The position numbers and the translations under genes were made by a program. Positions 50,724-60,028 of a stretch of DNA of 64,000 nt are shown here, in pieces (the stretch's first letter is position 1; every line of letters starts with the position of its first letter). Below the pieces are notes generated by a model. The model had not been told where the DNA came from. It searched no databases and was given only the letters and a program-made list of their open reading frames with translations. This DNA is from Bailinhaonella thermotolerans. Its GTDB lineage: Bacteria > Actinomycetota > Actinomycetes > Streptosporangiales > Streptosporangiaceae. The stretch is taken from NCBI RefSeq assembly GCF_003594875.1, contig NZ_QZEY01000006.1:186001-250000 (forward strand), in the 5' to 3' direction.

Positions 50724-52001
50724 TCAGATCTCCTCGACCGCGGCGGCGACGCGGCGGACCGGGAGGGAGGGCAGGCCGAGCAGGCCGGCGACCGACACGC
50801 CGTTGATCCGGGCCAGGGCCACGGCGGCGAGCAGGGCCGCCCCGGCGGTGATCAGGCCGGAGATCTCCAGGGCGTTGCGCGGGCCCAGGTTGTCGCACAT
50901 CCAGCCGAGCACGGGGCCGCCGATCGCGCCCGCGGCCGCGCCGACGATGCCGTTGACGGCCAGGATGCGCCCGCGCATCTTCTCGGGCGTGTCGAGCTGG
51001 ATGCGGGAGCCGATCGTGGTGTCGATCACCACGCCGCCCGCGGCGATCGGCAGCATGACCATGGCGAACAGGCTCAGCACCGGCATCACGCCGCTGAAGG
51101 CCTGGGCGAGGCTGGTGACGATCGCGGTGGCCAGCAGGAGCCGCATGGTGAGCTGGGGACGCCCGGCGGCGGCGATCCCGCCGATCACGGTGCCGACGGC
51201 GAAGACCGTGGACAGCAGGGCGTACCCGCCCGCGCCGGCGGCCAGCGGCCCGGCGCTCATCGAGGCCATCGTGACCTGGTAGTTGCGGCCCATGCTGCCG
51301 AGCACGAGCGCCAGCCCGAAGATCGTCAGCAGCCACGGGGTGCGCAGCACGAAGGCCACGCCGGCCCGGATGCCCCGGCTCTCGCCCGAGGCGCGCTCCA
51401 GGACGTACATCTCGGAGCGGCGCATCATGGCCAGGGCGGCCAGGACGGCGAAGAAGCTCACCGCGTTGATCATGAACAGCCCCGGCATGCCCGCGACCGG
51501 CATCAGCACGCCGGCCAGGCTCATCCCGAGGATGCGCCCGGCGGAGTTGAGCACCGAGCCGAGCGACAGGGCGTTCGGCAGGTCCTCCGGCGGGACGACC
51601 TCGGCCCCGAACCGGCCCAGCGCCGGGCCGCCGAGCGCGGTGACCACGCCGCCGGCCAGCGCGACGCCGTACACGGCCGTGATGTTGCCGGGGTCCTTCA
51701 GGGCGATCATCGCCAGCGTGGCGGCGAGCGCGGCCTGCGCGATCTGCGAGGCGACCACGACGGGGCGGGACGGCAGCCGGTCGGCGAGCGACCCGCCCCA
51801 CATGCCGAGGATCATCGTCGGCAGGGCGGTGAGCACGAGGCTGAGGCCGACGCTGGTGGCCGAGCCCGTGGCCTTCAGGATCAGCCAGTTGACACCGAGG
51901 ACCTGCATCCACGTCCCGGTAACGGAGACGATGTCGGCCCCGGCCCAGAGCCGGTAGTTGCGATGGCGGAAGGCGCGCAGCGATGCCGCGGGGAAGCGCA
52001 C
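50724..52001 (-). CDS. MFS transporter (MFS_3 / enterobactin exporter-like)
   Basis: A 425-residue membrane protein with about twelve helices. FRHRNYRLWAGADIVSVTGTWMQVLGVNWLIL is the hallmark N-terminus of the MFS_3 group, followed by the A-motif GGSLADRLPSRPVV and, in the second half, the segment DTTIGSRIQLDTPEKMRGRI typical of this group. Relatives export small molecules such as siderophores or drugs. GTG start is preceded by TTAAGG. Its stop lies 13 bases from a GCCGTACGGC element (50702-50711). Confidence 0.9.
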   Translation of the reverse strand: MRFPAASLRAFRHRNYRLWAGADIVSVTGTWMQVLGVNWLILKATGSATSVGLSLVLTALPTMILGMWGGSLADRLPSRPVVVASQIAQAALAATLAMIALKDPGNITAVYGVALAGGVVTALGGPALGRFGAEVVPPEDLPNALSLGSVLNSAGRILGMSLAGVLMPVAGMPGLFMINAVSFFAVLAALAMMRRSEMYVLERASGESRGIRAGVAFVLRTPWLLTIFGLALVLGSMGRNYQVTMASMSAGPLAAGAGGYALLSTVFAVGTVIGGIAAAGRPQLTMRLLLATAIVTSLAQAFSGVMPVLSLFAMVMLPIAAGGVVIDTTIGSRIQLDTPEKMRGRILAVNGIVGAAAGAIGGPVLGWMCDNLGPRNALEISGLITAGAALLAAVALARINGVSVAGLLGLPSLPVRRVAAAVEEI

Positions 52002-52246
52002 GGGAAATCCTTAACCTTGACGGAACGTCGAAGGTGGAACGCCCGACTTTCCGCTGGACTTCCGGTTTGCCCTAAATGTTTACCAAGTCACACCCGAATC
52101 ACGTTTATGCCGCTTTATACATGGTATGACTAGGAATTTCGCTGCGGTGCGTAGTTCTTCTCCTACTCCACGTCCCCTTTTTTCCACCTTCCGCCCGTAC
52201 GGCTCGTGCGGGGCTCACGCTTCCGCCGTACGGCTCGCGCGGGGGC

Positions 52247-52678
52247 TCACTCGGCGAAGTCGGCGGGTGAGTACTCCCGGGGCTCGACGAGGACGAGCCA
52301 GTTGCCGGTGTTGTCGCGCATGACCGCCTCGACGCCGTACGGGCGCTCGGAGGGCTCCTGGATGAACGTCACGCCCTTGGCGCTGAGTTCCTCGTAGGTC
52401 TTGCGGCAGTCGTCCACGTGGAGGCCGAGGCCGCCGAGCGACCCCTTCTCCAGTTGCCTGCGGAAGAAGTCCGCGGCCTCGGGGTCGAGCGGCGGGCCCG
52501 GGAGCATCAGGGTGATGTCCAGCTCGGGCTGGCTCGGGTGTCCCACCGCGAGCCAGCGGTACCCCTCGCCCATGGTGACGTCGGTGCGGACCTCGAAGCC
52601 CAGGATCTCGGTGTAGAACTCCTTGGCCTTCTCCTGGTCGAGGCAGTAAACGGTGCAGAGTGAAACGTTCGTGATCAT
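52247..52678 (-). CDS. VOC superfamily (glyoxalase/bleomycin-resistance-like) protein
   Basis: A 143-residue protein with two beta-alpha-beta-beta-beta modules: CTVYCLDQEKAKEFYTEILGFEVRTDVTMGEGYRWLAVGHP and GLGLHVDDCRKTYEELSAKGVTFIQEPSERPYGVEAVMRDNTGNWLVLVEP. The terminal E with earlier H/Q positions could bind a metal. It is translationally coupled to the AraC regulator upstream (ATGA overlap, 52675-52678), a frequent actinomycete pair. Possible roles are detoxification or sequestration of an electrophile; specificity unknown. Its stop is followed by two GTACGG elements (52194-52203, 52225-52234). Confidence 0.88.
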   Translation of the reverse strand: MITNVSLCTVYCLDQEKAKEFYTEILGFEVRTDVTMGEGYRWLAVGHPSQPELDITLMLPGPPLDPEAADFFRRQLEKGSLGGLGLHVDDCRKTYEELSAKGVTFIQEPSERPYGVEAVMRDNTGNWLVLVEPREYSPADFAE

Positions 52679-53556
52679 ACGGCCGAGCGTACGCGCCCAC
52701 CCTGACCTGGGGCTTCTCCCAAATTGCGCAACGTGCCGCGCCGCGCCGCCGCGCCGTCGCGCACGTCCGGGGAGTCCGGCGCGCCGGGGGAGGTGGGCAC
52801 GTCCGGCGAGTCCGGCACCCGGGGCGACGCCGGCACGTCGGGCGAGTCGGGCACGCCCGGCGAAGCCGTCTCCTCCGGCTCGTCCGCCCCTCCCCGGTCC
52901 CCCGGATCGGCGGGCCCGCCCTCCCGGCCGGAACCGCCGGGGCCTGCCGGTGCCCCCGGCAGACCGGAATCGCGTGAGCCGCCCGAACCCCCGGAGCGGT
53001 CGGAACCCCCGGAGCCACCCGGGCCACCCGGGCCCCCGGAGCGGTCGGAGTCCCCGGAGCCGCCCGAGCTCCCGGAGCGGTCGGAGCCTCCCGGGCCGCC
53101 CGGGCCGCCGGAGCCCGGTACGGCGGCGCGGGGCGCGGCGGTGCCCGAGGGGTCGTAGACGCTGCGCATGAACAGGAAGCAGCCCGGGACGCGCGCCCCG
53201 CCGCGGGCCGCCCAGCGGTCGCGGTAGACGGCGGGGCTCTCCCCGACGAGCTGGGAGAACCGCGAGGAGAACGAGCCGAGGCTGGAGAAGCCCACCATCA
53301 TGCACACCTCGGTGACCGTGAGGTTGGCAGCGCGCAGCAGGTCCTGCGCGCGCTCGATGCGGCGGCGCGTGAGGTAGCGGATGGGCGTCTCGCCGTACGT
53401 CGCCTCGAAGCAGCGGGCGAAGTGGTACTTCGAGACGCCGGCCACCCGCGCCAGCGCGTCGAGGTCCAGCGGCTCCCGGTAGTGCCGGTCCATGTGGTCG
53501 CGCGCCCGGCGCAGGCACGCCAGCAACTCCACCGGGACGCTCTGCCGCCTGCCCAC
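52675..53556 (-). CDS. AraC family regulator with long low-complexity C-terminal region
   Basis: A 293-residue protein. Residues ~5-105 are a complete AraC double helix-turn-helix (LDLDALARVAGVSKYHFARCFEATYGETPIRYLTRRRIERAQ, LLRAANLTVTEVCMMVGFSSLGSFSSRFSQLVGESPAVYR). After FLFMRSVYDPSG about 140 residues are Gly/Ser/Asp/Pro-rich repeats (GGSDRSG and SPDVP types), then a short conserved-looking LRNLGEAPG end. Relatives paired with VOC proteins are usually ~145-150 residues, so the middle looks like a repeat-driven insertion. GTG at 53556 follows AGGAGG. It probably regulates itself and the VOC gene. Confidence 0.85.
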   Translation of the reverse strand: MGRRQSVPVELLACLRRARDHMDRHYREPLDLDALARVAGVSKYHFARCFEATYGETPIRYLTRRRIERAQDLLRAANLTVTEVCMMVGFSSLGSFSSRFSQLVGESPAVYRDRWAARGGARVPGCFLFMRSVYDPSGTAAPRAAVPGSGGPGGPGGSDRSGSSGGSGDSDRSGGPGGPGGSGGSDRSGGSGGSRDSGLPGAPAGPGGSGREGGPADPGDRGGADEPEETASPGVPDSPDVPASPRVPDSPDVPTSPGAPDSPDVRDGAAARRGTLRNLGEAPGQGGRVRSAV

Positions 53557-53715
53557 CGTCACCTCCTGCCCACGGCCCGAGGCTACCCGCGAGCCCCGAC
53601 GATCCACCCGGGCCCGCCCTCTCGCGCCGCCCCTTCCCCGCGCCCCCCGCGCCCCCCGCGCCCCCGCGCCCGCCGCGGCGAGAGCCGTACGGCCGCGGCG
53701 GGCGGGCCGGCAGGT

Positions 53716-55767
53716 TCAGGCGGCCACCGCGGCGGTGTCGCGGTCGTGGTGGCGGTGGGCCCTGATGGCGTCGGCGAAGGCCCCGACGAACGCCTCGTCC
53801 GCGTCCGGGGCCTCGACGACGCCGGACAGCGGCCCGGGCAGCGCCGCCGCCTCCAGGAGGCGCAGCCCCGCCCCCGCGGCGGCCACCGCCTTGCCGTGCT
53901 TGAACGCCTCGCGGACGAAGTGCACCGCGTAGCCGACCCCGGCGAGGGCGTCGCCGCCGGCGGCGAAGACGGCGTCGTAGAGGACCGAGCCCGCCGAGGT
54001 CAGCATCCGGTCGGCGGTGAGCTCGCCGACCGCTCCCTCGTGCGGGGCCAGCGCCTCGCAGATCGCGCCCCGCGCTTCGAGCCCCTGGCGTACGGCGGTG
54101 ACCAGGGCGGCGTCCACGTCGTCGGTGACCAGGATCGCGACCTTGCGGGTGGCGATCGAGTCGAACGCGGTGCGCGCCTGGCTCAGCGCGGGCGAGCTCC
54201 GGTCGTGCACGGAGGTGACCGCGGGCGCGGGCAGGCCGAGCCCGGCGGCGACGCGCCCGGCCAGGTCCGGGTGGATCAGGCCCAGGTGCTCGACCATCCG
54301 CTCCTTGATGTACCGCCGCTCGACGTGGGCCAGCTCGAACTGGAACGCCGCGACGATGTGCTCCTTCTCCCAGCCGGACATGCTGTTCCAGAACAGGGTG
54401 GCCTGGCTGTAGTGGTCGCCGAAGCTGGGGCTGCGCCGGCGTATCTTGTGCCCGTCCACGCGCTCCTGGTAGTGCTGGAAGACCCCGTGCGAGCCGATGC
54501 CGGGGCAGCCGCCGCTGATGGAGTTGGGCGCGTAGTTCGTGCGCGACCGGTGGATGGTCATCTGGTGGTACGCGTCGCGGTGGTCGTTGTGGACGGGCGC
54601 GACCGGGCGGTTGATGGGGATCTGCGGGAAGTTGGGCCCGCCGAGCCGGATGAGTTGCGTGTCCAGGTAGGAGAAGTTCCGGGCCTGGAGCAGCGGGTCG
54701 TTGGTGAAGTCGATGCCGGGCACGATGTTGGCCGTGCAGAAGGCCACCTGCTCGGTCTCGGCGAAGAAGTTCTCCGGGTTGCGGTCGAGCACCATCTTGC
54801 CGATGGGCCGTACCGGCACGACCTCCTCGGGGATGATCTTGGTGGGGTCGAGCAGGTCGAAGTCGAAGTCGTGCTCGTTCTCCTCCGGCACGAGCTGGAC
54901 GCCCAGCTCCCACTCCGGCGGCGTGGAGCCGCGCTCGATCGTCTCCCACAGGTCTCGGCGGTTGAAGTCGGGGTCGTTGCCCTGCAGGCGCAGCACCTCG
55001 TCCCAGACCAGCGAGTGCACGCCGAGCCGGGGCTTCCAGTGGAACTTCACGAACGTGCCCTCGCCCCGGGCGTTGACGAAGCGGAAGGTGTGCACCCCGA
55101 AGCCCTGCATGGTGCGGTAGCTGCGCGGGATGGCCCGGTCGGACATCAGCCACATGATGAAGTGCAGCGTCTCGGGCTGGAGCTGCACGAAGTCCCACAG
55201 CGTGTCGTGCGCGGACTGGGCCTGCGGGATCTCGTTGTGCGGCTCGGGCTTGAGCGCGTGCACGAAGTCGGGGAACTTGATCCCGTCCTGGATCGGGAAC
55301 ACCGGCATGTTGTTGCCCACCAGGTCGTACACCCCCTGCCGGGTGTAGAACTTGGTGGCGAACCCGCGCACGTCGCGGACGGTGTCGGCCGAGCCGCGCG
55401 AGCCCTGGACCGTGGAGAAGCGCACGAACACCGGGGTCTTCAGGGCGGGATCGGAGAGGAAGTCCGCGCAGGTGATGTCGGTCAGCGGCTCGTACACCTG
55501 GAAGTAACCGTGCGCGCCCGACCCGCGCGCGTGCACGACGCGTTCGGGGATGCGCTCGTGGTCGAAGTGGGTGATCTTCTCGCGGAAGTGGAAGTCCTCC
55601 AGGAGCGTCGGCCCGCGTTCCCCGGCGCTGAGGGAGTTGTCGGTGTCCGCGACGCGGACGCCCTGGTCGGTGGTGAGCGCCGTGCCCTCCTGGGACACGC
55701 GGTACCCATCGAGCTGGCGGTCCTTCGCCGTCCGGCCGCCGTCGCCCGTGGCCTTGTCCTCGGTCAC
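53716..55767 (-). CDS. katE: Large-subunit catalase (HPII-like) with C-terminal DJ-1/PfpI-type domain
   Basis: A 683-residue clade 2 catalase. It has the heme-distal histidine in ERVVHARGSGAHGYF, the asparagine region GNNMPVFPIQDG, the proximal heme-tyrosine motif NFSYLDTQLIRLGGPNF, and HYSQATLFWNSMSGWEKEHI, then after residue ~530 a flavodoxin-like DJ-1/PfpI domain (VAILVTDDVDAALVTAVRQGLEARG, AVFAAGGDAL). It destroys hydrogen peroxide in the cytoplasm, typically in stationary phase or stress. GTG start follows AAAGGAGG. A GCCGTACGGC element lies 22 bases after its stop. The neighbouring partner-switch genes could control it, but no direct signal is visible. Confidence 0.93.
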   Translation of the reverse strand: MTEDKATGDGGRTAKDRQLDGYRVSQEGTALTTDQGVRVADTDNSLSAGERGPTLLEDFHFREKITHFDHERIPERVVHARGSGAHGYFQVYEPLTDITCADFLSDPALKTPVFVRFSTVQGSRGSADTVRDVRGFATKFYTRQGVYDLVGNNMPVFPIQDGIKFPDFVHALKPEPHNEIPQAQSAHDTLWDFVQLQPETLHFIMWLMSDRAIPRSYRTMQGFGVHTFRFVNARGEGTFVKFHWKPRLGVHSLVWDEVLRLQGNDPDFNRRDLWETIERGSTPPEWELGVQLVPEENEHDFDFDLLDPTKIIPEEVVPVRPIGKMVLDRNPENFFAETEQVAFCTANIVPGIDFTNDPLLQARNFSYLDTQLIRLGGPNFPQIPINRPVAPVHNDHRDAYHQMTIHRSRTNYAPNSISGGCPGIGSHGVFQHYQERVDGHKIRRRSPSFGDHYSQATLFWNSMSGWEKEHIVAAFQFELAHVERRYIKERMVEHLGLIHPDLAGRVAAGLGLPAPAVTSVHDRSSPALSQARTAFDSIATRKVAILVTDDVDAALVTAVRQGLEARGAICEALAPHEGAVGELTADRMLTSAGSVLYDAVFAAGGDALAGVGYAVHFVREAFKHGKAVAAAGAGLRLLEAAALPGPLSGVVEAPDADEAFVGAFADAIRAHRHHDRDTAAVAA

Positions 55768-56015
55768 GCCGGAATCCTCCTTTAACGCGGTATTAAGCGC
55801 GTTGCCGTAATTTCACGGGGCGCATCCCCTACCCCGGCCTCCGGGGCCTATACGCGCGGCCCCGCCGGGCAACTAACCGGGCAGGAAGGCGCCTGACCCG
55901 ACGGGCGCCGGCGCGAGGGAAAGGCGATAGGGCGATCAACGTCGATCTGCGGTCACCCAAGGCGATCGAGCTGGCCGAACTCATCCGCCGCGAGGCACAG
56001 CGGCTGCGCCAGGAG

Positions 56016-57617
56016 ATGGGCCCGCCCCCGAGCTCCCGGGAGGACGGCGGCGAGGACTTCGAGCGCGCGGCGAGCGTGCCGACGCCGGAGCGGGTGGAGG
56101 TGCCGGACTGGGTGTGCCGGGCCCTGGAGGCGATCCAGGTCTCCGGCGCGTACCTGCTGCCCATCAGGGACGAGGCGGGGGAGATCGTGGACTTCCTCGT
56201 GGCCGAGACCAACGACTGGGCCCGCGACGTCACCGGGCGCACCTCCGGCCAGATGCGCGGCCGGCGCGCGCTCGAACTGTGGCCGGGCAGCACCGGCTCC
56301 GGCATGTTCCACGTCTTCAAGCGGGTGTGCGTGAGCGGGCGGACGTTCGCCGAGGGCCCGTTCGAGTACATCGAGGCCCGCGACGACCGGCTGTGGCCCT
56401 CGGTGGTCACGATGCGCATCGTCGCCGCGGGCGACGGGCTGCTCATGACCTGGCGCGCGCACGACGACGAGCAGCGGCTGATCTCCGGCTGGGACCGGGC
56501 GCAGCGCATCGCCGAACTGGGCTGGGGCGAGTGGGGGTTCTACTCCGGGCAGGTGATCTGGACGCGGCAGATGTACGAGATCTTCGAGCGCGACCCCCTC
56601 GACGGGCCCGCCCCGCTGGAGGACCTGCCCTCGCTCGTGCTCTCCGAGGACCTGCCCATCCTGGAGGAGCAGCTCCGGACCCTGTTCGACTACCGCGAGG
56701 CCACCGACGCCGAGTTCCGCATCCGGCACCGGCACGGCATCCGGCATCTGCGGGTGGTGATCGAGCCGGTGCTCGACCAGCGCAGCATGCCCATCGCCAC
56801 CCGCATCCTGGCCCAGGACGTGACGCGCAGCCGCCGCCGCGAGCGCGCCCTGGCCTCCGCCCACGAGCAGGCATCCCGGGACCGGCAGCGCGCCGAGGAG
56901 GAGCACAACGTCGCCGGCCGCCTGCAGAGCATGATCATGCCGCGGCGGCGCGGGGTCATCGACGTCGCCGGGCTGCGGGTGGGGGTGCGTTACCTGCCCG
57001 CCGGGCACCCCGCCCCGCTGGGCGGCGACTGGTGGAAGGCCCGCCCGCTGCCCGACGACCGCGTGCTGCTGGCCATCGGCGACGCGGTGGGCCACGGGCT
57101 GACCGCCGCCACGCTGATGTCGCAGATGAAGGCGGGCCTGGCCGGCCTGGCGTACACCGGCGCGTCCTCCGACCGGCTCGCCACCTGGCTCAACGAGCTG
57201 ACCTTCCACACCGCGCAGTCGTTCACCGCCACCGGCACGGCGATCATCGGCCACTACTCCCCCGCCGACCACGTCTTCGCGTGGACCTCCTGCGGGCACC
57301 CGCCGCCGGTCCTGGTCAGGGACGGCGAGTCGAGCCTGCTCGAAACCGAGCCGGGCACGATGCTCGGCGTCTTCGAGGACGTGGAGTACACCCTGACCAG
57401 GACCGAGCTGCGGACCGGCGACATGATCATCCTCTACACCGACGGGATCGTGGAGCGCCGCGGCGAGGACCTGGAGGTCGGGGTCCGCCACCTCATGCGC
57501 GCCGCCGGCACGCTCGACGGCCACGACCCCGAACGCGACATCGACACCCTCCTCCGCGACCTGGGCGCCGAGGAGTCCGAGGACGACATCTGCCTCCTCC
57601 TCATCCGCGTCCTGTGA
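56016..57617 (+). CDS. PAS-containing SpoIIE-type PP2C serine phosphatase
   Basis: A 533-residue signalling phosphatase. Two PAS-like domains (~30-150 around GAYLLPIRDEAGEIVDFLVAETNDW and ~155-280 around ISGWDRAQRIAELGWGEWGFYSGQVIW) precede a coiled coil (RERALASAHEQASRDRQRAEEEHNVAGRLQ) and a PP2C/RsbU phosphatase domain (GGDWWKARPLPDDRVLLAIGDAVGHGLTAATLM, TSCGHPPPVL, ILYTDGIVERR) with metal-binding aspartates. It would dephosphorylate STAS antagonists. The frame continues upstream for ~27 codons with protein-like sequence (IELAELIRREAQRLRQE) but no ATG, GTG or TTG, so the true start is uncertain. The 248-bp gap upstream is otherwise unremarkable. Confidence 0.88.
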   Translation: MGPPPSSREDGGEDFERAASVPTPERVEVPDWVCRALEAIQVSGAYLLPIRDEAGEIVDFLVAETNDWARDVTGRTSGQMRGRRALELWPGSTGSGMFHVFKRVCVSGRTFAEGPFEYIEARDDRLWPSVVTMRIVAAGDGLLMTWRAHDDEQRLISGWDRAQRIAELGWGEWGFYSGQVIWTRQMYEIFERDPLDGPAPLEDLPSLVLSEDLPILEEQLRTLFDYREATDAEFRIRHRHGIRHLRVVIEPVLDQRSMPIATRILAQDVTRSRRRERALASAHEQASRDRQRAEEEHNVAGRLQSMIMPRRRGVIDVAGLRVGVRYLPAGHPAPLGGDWWKARPLPDDRVLLAIGDAVGHGLTAATLMSQMKAGLAGLAYTGASSDRLATWLNELTFHTAQSFTATGTAIIGHYSPADHVFAWTSCGHPPPVLVRDGESSLLETEPGTMLGVFEDVEYTLTRTELRTGDMIILYTDGIVERRGEDLEVGVRHLMRAAGTLDGHDPERDIDTLLRDLGAEESEDDICLLLIRVL

Positions 57618-59916
57618 CCCCGGCCCCGGCTCCGGCTCCGGCGGGAGGCGCCCCGGGCTCCGGCGCGGGACCGGCAGGGCCGGCGAGGTCGGCGGGGTCG
57701 GCGAGATCGGCGGGGTCGGCGAGATCGGCGGGGTCGGCGAGATCCGCGGGGCCGGCGGCGCGGTCGCGGAGGGGGGAGGGCGGGACGCGGAGGAGGCGGG
57801 CGGCCGGGGCCGGGAGCCACCAGTTCCACCGGCCCATCATCGCCACGGCGGCGGGCACCAGGAGGCCGCGGATGAGCGTCGCGTCGAGCAGTACGCCGAG
57901 GGCGACGCCGGAGGCGAAGATCGTGACGTCCAGTTCCCCGCCCGAGGCCATCGAGGCGAAGGAGCAGAACAGGATCAGCGCGGCGCAGGTGACGAGGCGG
58001 CCGGTCCTGCCCACCCCGCCGATCACCGCCGCCTCGGTGGACCCGGTCCTGTCGTACTCCTCCCGCATCCGGGCCAGGATGAACACCTCGTAGTCCATGG
58101 ACAGCCCGTACAGGAAGGCGAAGAGGGTGATCGGGACGAACGTGCCGATCGAGCCGTCCGGCGCGACCCCGAACAGCGCCTCCGTCCCCCAGCCCCACTG
58201 CCACAGGACGACCATCGCGCCGAGCACGGCCCCGAGCGAGAGCAGGTTCAGCAGGATCGCCTTGAGCGGGAGCAGCAGCGAGCGGAAGGCCCGCGCCAGC
58301 ATCACGAAGGTGACCAGGGACAACACCCCCAGCATCCAGGGGAACGCGCCGTAGGCGGCCTCGGCGTGGCCGAGTTGCTGCGTCACGTTGCCGCCCACCA
58401 GGACGCCTCCGGGCACTTCCCCGGCCACCCGGGCGACGGTGGCCTCCCCGGCGGGCGAGCCGCCCTCCTCACGCGGGAGCACCGTCAGGACCGCCGAGCC
58501 GTCCCTGCGCCACGCGGGCCCGCCGGGCGCCGCGACCGCGAACACCCCTTCGGTACGGCGGAGCGACCCCGCGACCGCATCCGGGTCGGCGCCCGGGGGC
58601 ACGTACACGTCGAAGGACGTCAGCACGCCGGAGGGGACGCCGGCGCCGGTGAGCGCGGTCAGCCCCGCGCGGCCCGGGCCGGAGGCCGCGAGCCGGTCGG
58701 TGGTGGGCACCGACAGGTTGAGGCCGAGGGCCGTGACCGCCAGGGCGGCCAGCACGCCGCCGGTGACCACCACCACGGGCAGCCGGAAGCGCACCACGCG
58801 CCGGGCGACGGCGCTCCAGAACCGCCCGGCGGCCGCCTCCCGCTCCGGCCCGCCCCGCACCGGCCGGCCCGCCGCGCGCCTGCGGGCGAGGCGCCGGCCG
58901 GACCCGCTGAGCACGAGCGGCAGCAGGGTCAGCGAGACCAGGGCGCTCGCCGCGGTGACCATCATCCCGCCGACGCCGAGGCTGCGGAGCAGCGGGATCG
59001 GGAGGAGCACCATGGTGAGCAGGCCGAGGGCCACCGCGCCGGCCGAGAAGAGGACGGCGTGCCCGGAGGTCGCCATGGCCCGCCGTACCGCCGCGTCGCC
59101 GCGCAGGCCCCGGGCCTCCTCCTCGCGCCACCGGGTGACCAGGATCAGCGCGTAGTCGATCGCGATGCCGACGCCGAGCAGCGGCAACGTGATCACCGTC
59201 GTCTCGTGCACGGCGATGAACGGGCTGACCGCCAGCAGCCCCAGGAACGACACCGGCACCGCGACCAGCGCCGTGAGCAGCGCCACGAACGCCAGCGCGG
59301 ACCGGAAGGCGTACAGCAGCACGACGATCGCCGCGCCGACGGTGACCAGCAGCTTGGCCGGCACGTTGAGGCCGCCCGCGTCCGCGCCGGTCGCCAGGGT
59401 GTCCAGGCCGGTCACCCGGACCTCCGCGCCCGCGGGCAGTTCGGCCCGCATCGCGCCGGCGATCAGCGGGCCGAGGGCCGGGGCCTCGCCCAGGGCGCTG
59501 CCCGGCAGCCCGCCCTGCTCGGCCGGCGGGCCGAAGACCAGGCCGAACGTCGTCCTTCCGGTCTCGCCAAGGAAGGCCGGGTCGCCGGTGTTCGCGTACG
59601 ACGCGGCGCGTCCCCGCACCGCCCCGGCCGCCCGGTCGAACGCTCGGCCGAGGGCCTCCCGGGTCCCGGGGGCGTCGGCCCGTCGTCCCTCGGGGAACGT
59701 GACGACGGGGACGAACGGGCGCTCGTGGCCGCCGTTCCCGTAGGTCCGCATGATCTTCTGGTTCGCCTCGTAGGCGGGCAGCCCGGGATAGGCGTTGCGC
59801 TCGTCGGCCGCCGGGACCAGCAGCGCGATCGCGCCGGCGCCGGCCAGCAGCAGGAGGACGACGAGCGCCCACACGAGTCGTTTCCGTCCGAGGACGAGGT
59901 CGCAGAGGGTCTTCAT
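57601..59916 (-). CDS. MMPL/RND-type membrane transporter
   Basis: A 771-residue MMPL-family protein with twelve predicted helices in two sets, each after an extracellular loop. GVGIAIDYALILVTRWREEEARG and FLYGLSMDYEVFILARMREEYD hold the paired Asp-Tyr proton-relay motifs, as in lipid and antibiotic exporters of actinobacteria. The ATG at 59916 opens MKTLCDLVLGRKRLVWALVV. Four 18-bp repeats at 57683-57754 encode ADLADP repeats in a cytoplasmic tail. Its last 17 bases overlap the convergent phosphatase gene. It is divergent from the two-component system at 60029, which probably controls it. Confidence 0.92.
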   Translation of the reverse strand: MKTLCDLVLGRKRLVWALVVLLLLAGAGAIALLVPAADERNAYPGLPAYEANQKIMRTYGNGGHERPFVPVVTFPEGRRADAPGTREALGRAFDRAAGAVRGRAASYANTGDPAFLGETGRTTFGLVFGPPAEQGGLPGSALGEAPALGPLIAGAMRAELPAGAEVRVTGLDTLATGADAGGLNVPAKLLVTVGAAIVVLLYAFRSALAFVALLTALVAVPVSFLGLLAVSPFIAVHETTVITLPLLGVGIAIDYALILVTRWREEEARGLRGDAAVRRAMATSGHAVLFSAGAVALGLLTMVLLPIPLLRSLGVGGMMVTAASALVSLTLLPLVLSGSGRRLARRRAAGRPVRGGPEREAAAGRFWSAVARRVVRFRLPVVVVTGGVLAALAVTALGLNLSVPTTDRLAASGPGRAGLTALTGAGVPSGVLTSFDVYVPPGADPDAVAGSLRRTEGVFAVAAPGGPAWRRDGSAVLTVLPREEGGSPAGEATVARVAGEVPGGVLVGGNVTQQLGHAEAAYGAFPWMLGVLSLVTFVMLARAFRSLLLPLKAILLNLLSLGAVLGAMVVLWQWGWGTEALFGVAPDGSIGTFVPITLFAFLYGLSMDYEVFILARMREEYDRTGSTEAAVIGGVGRTGRLVTCAALILFCSFASMASGGELDVTIFASGVALGVLLDATLIRGLLVPAAVAMMGRWNWWLPAPAARLLRVPPSPLRDRAAGPADLADPADLADPADLADPADLAGPAGPAPEPGAPPAGAGAGAGVTGRG

Positions 59917-60028
59917 GGCATCCAGGTCACCAGGCCGTTCTTCGGCCGCCCGGTGACCGTTCTTAGAGATCTCTGTCAATCGCCCGGCGGCTCCCCCGAA
60001 CCCTCCCGAACCGGGTCACACTGGCTCC

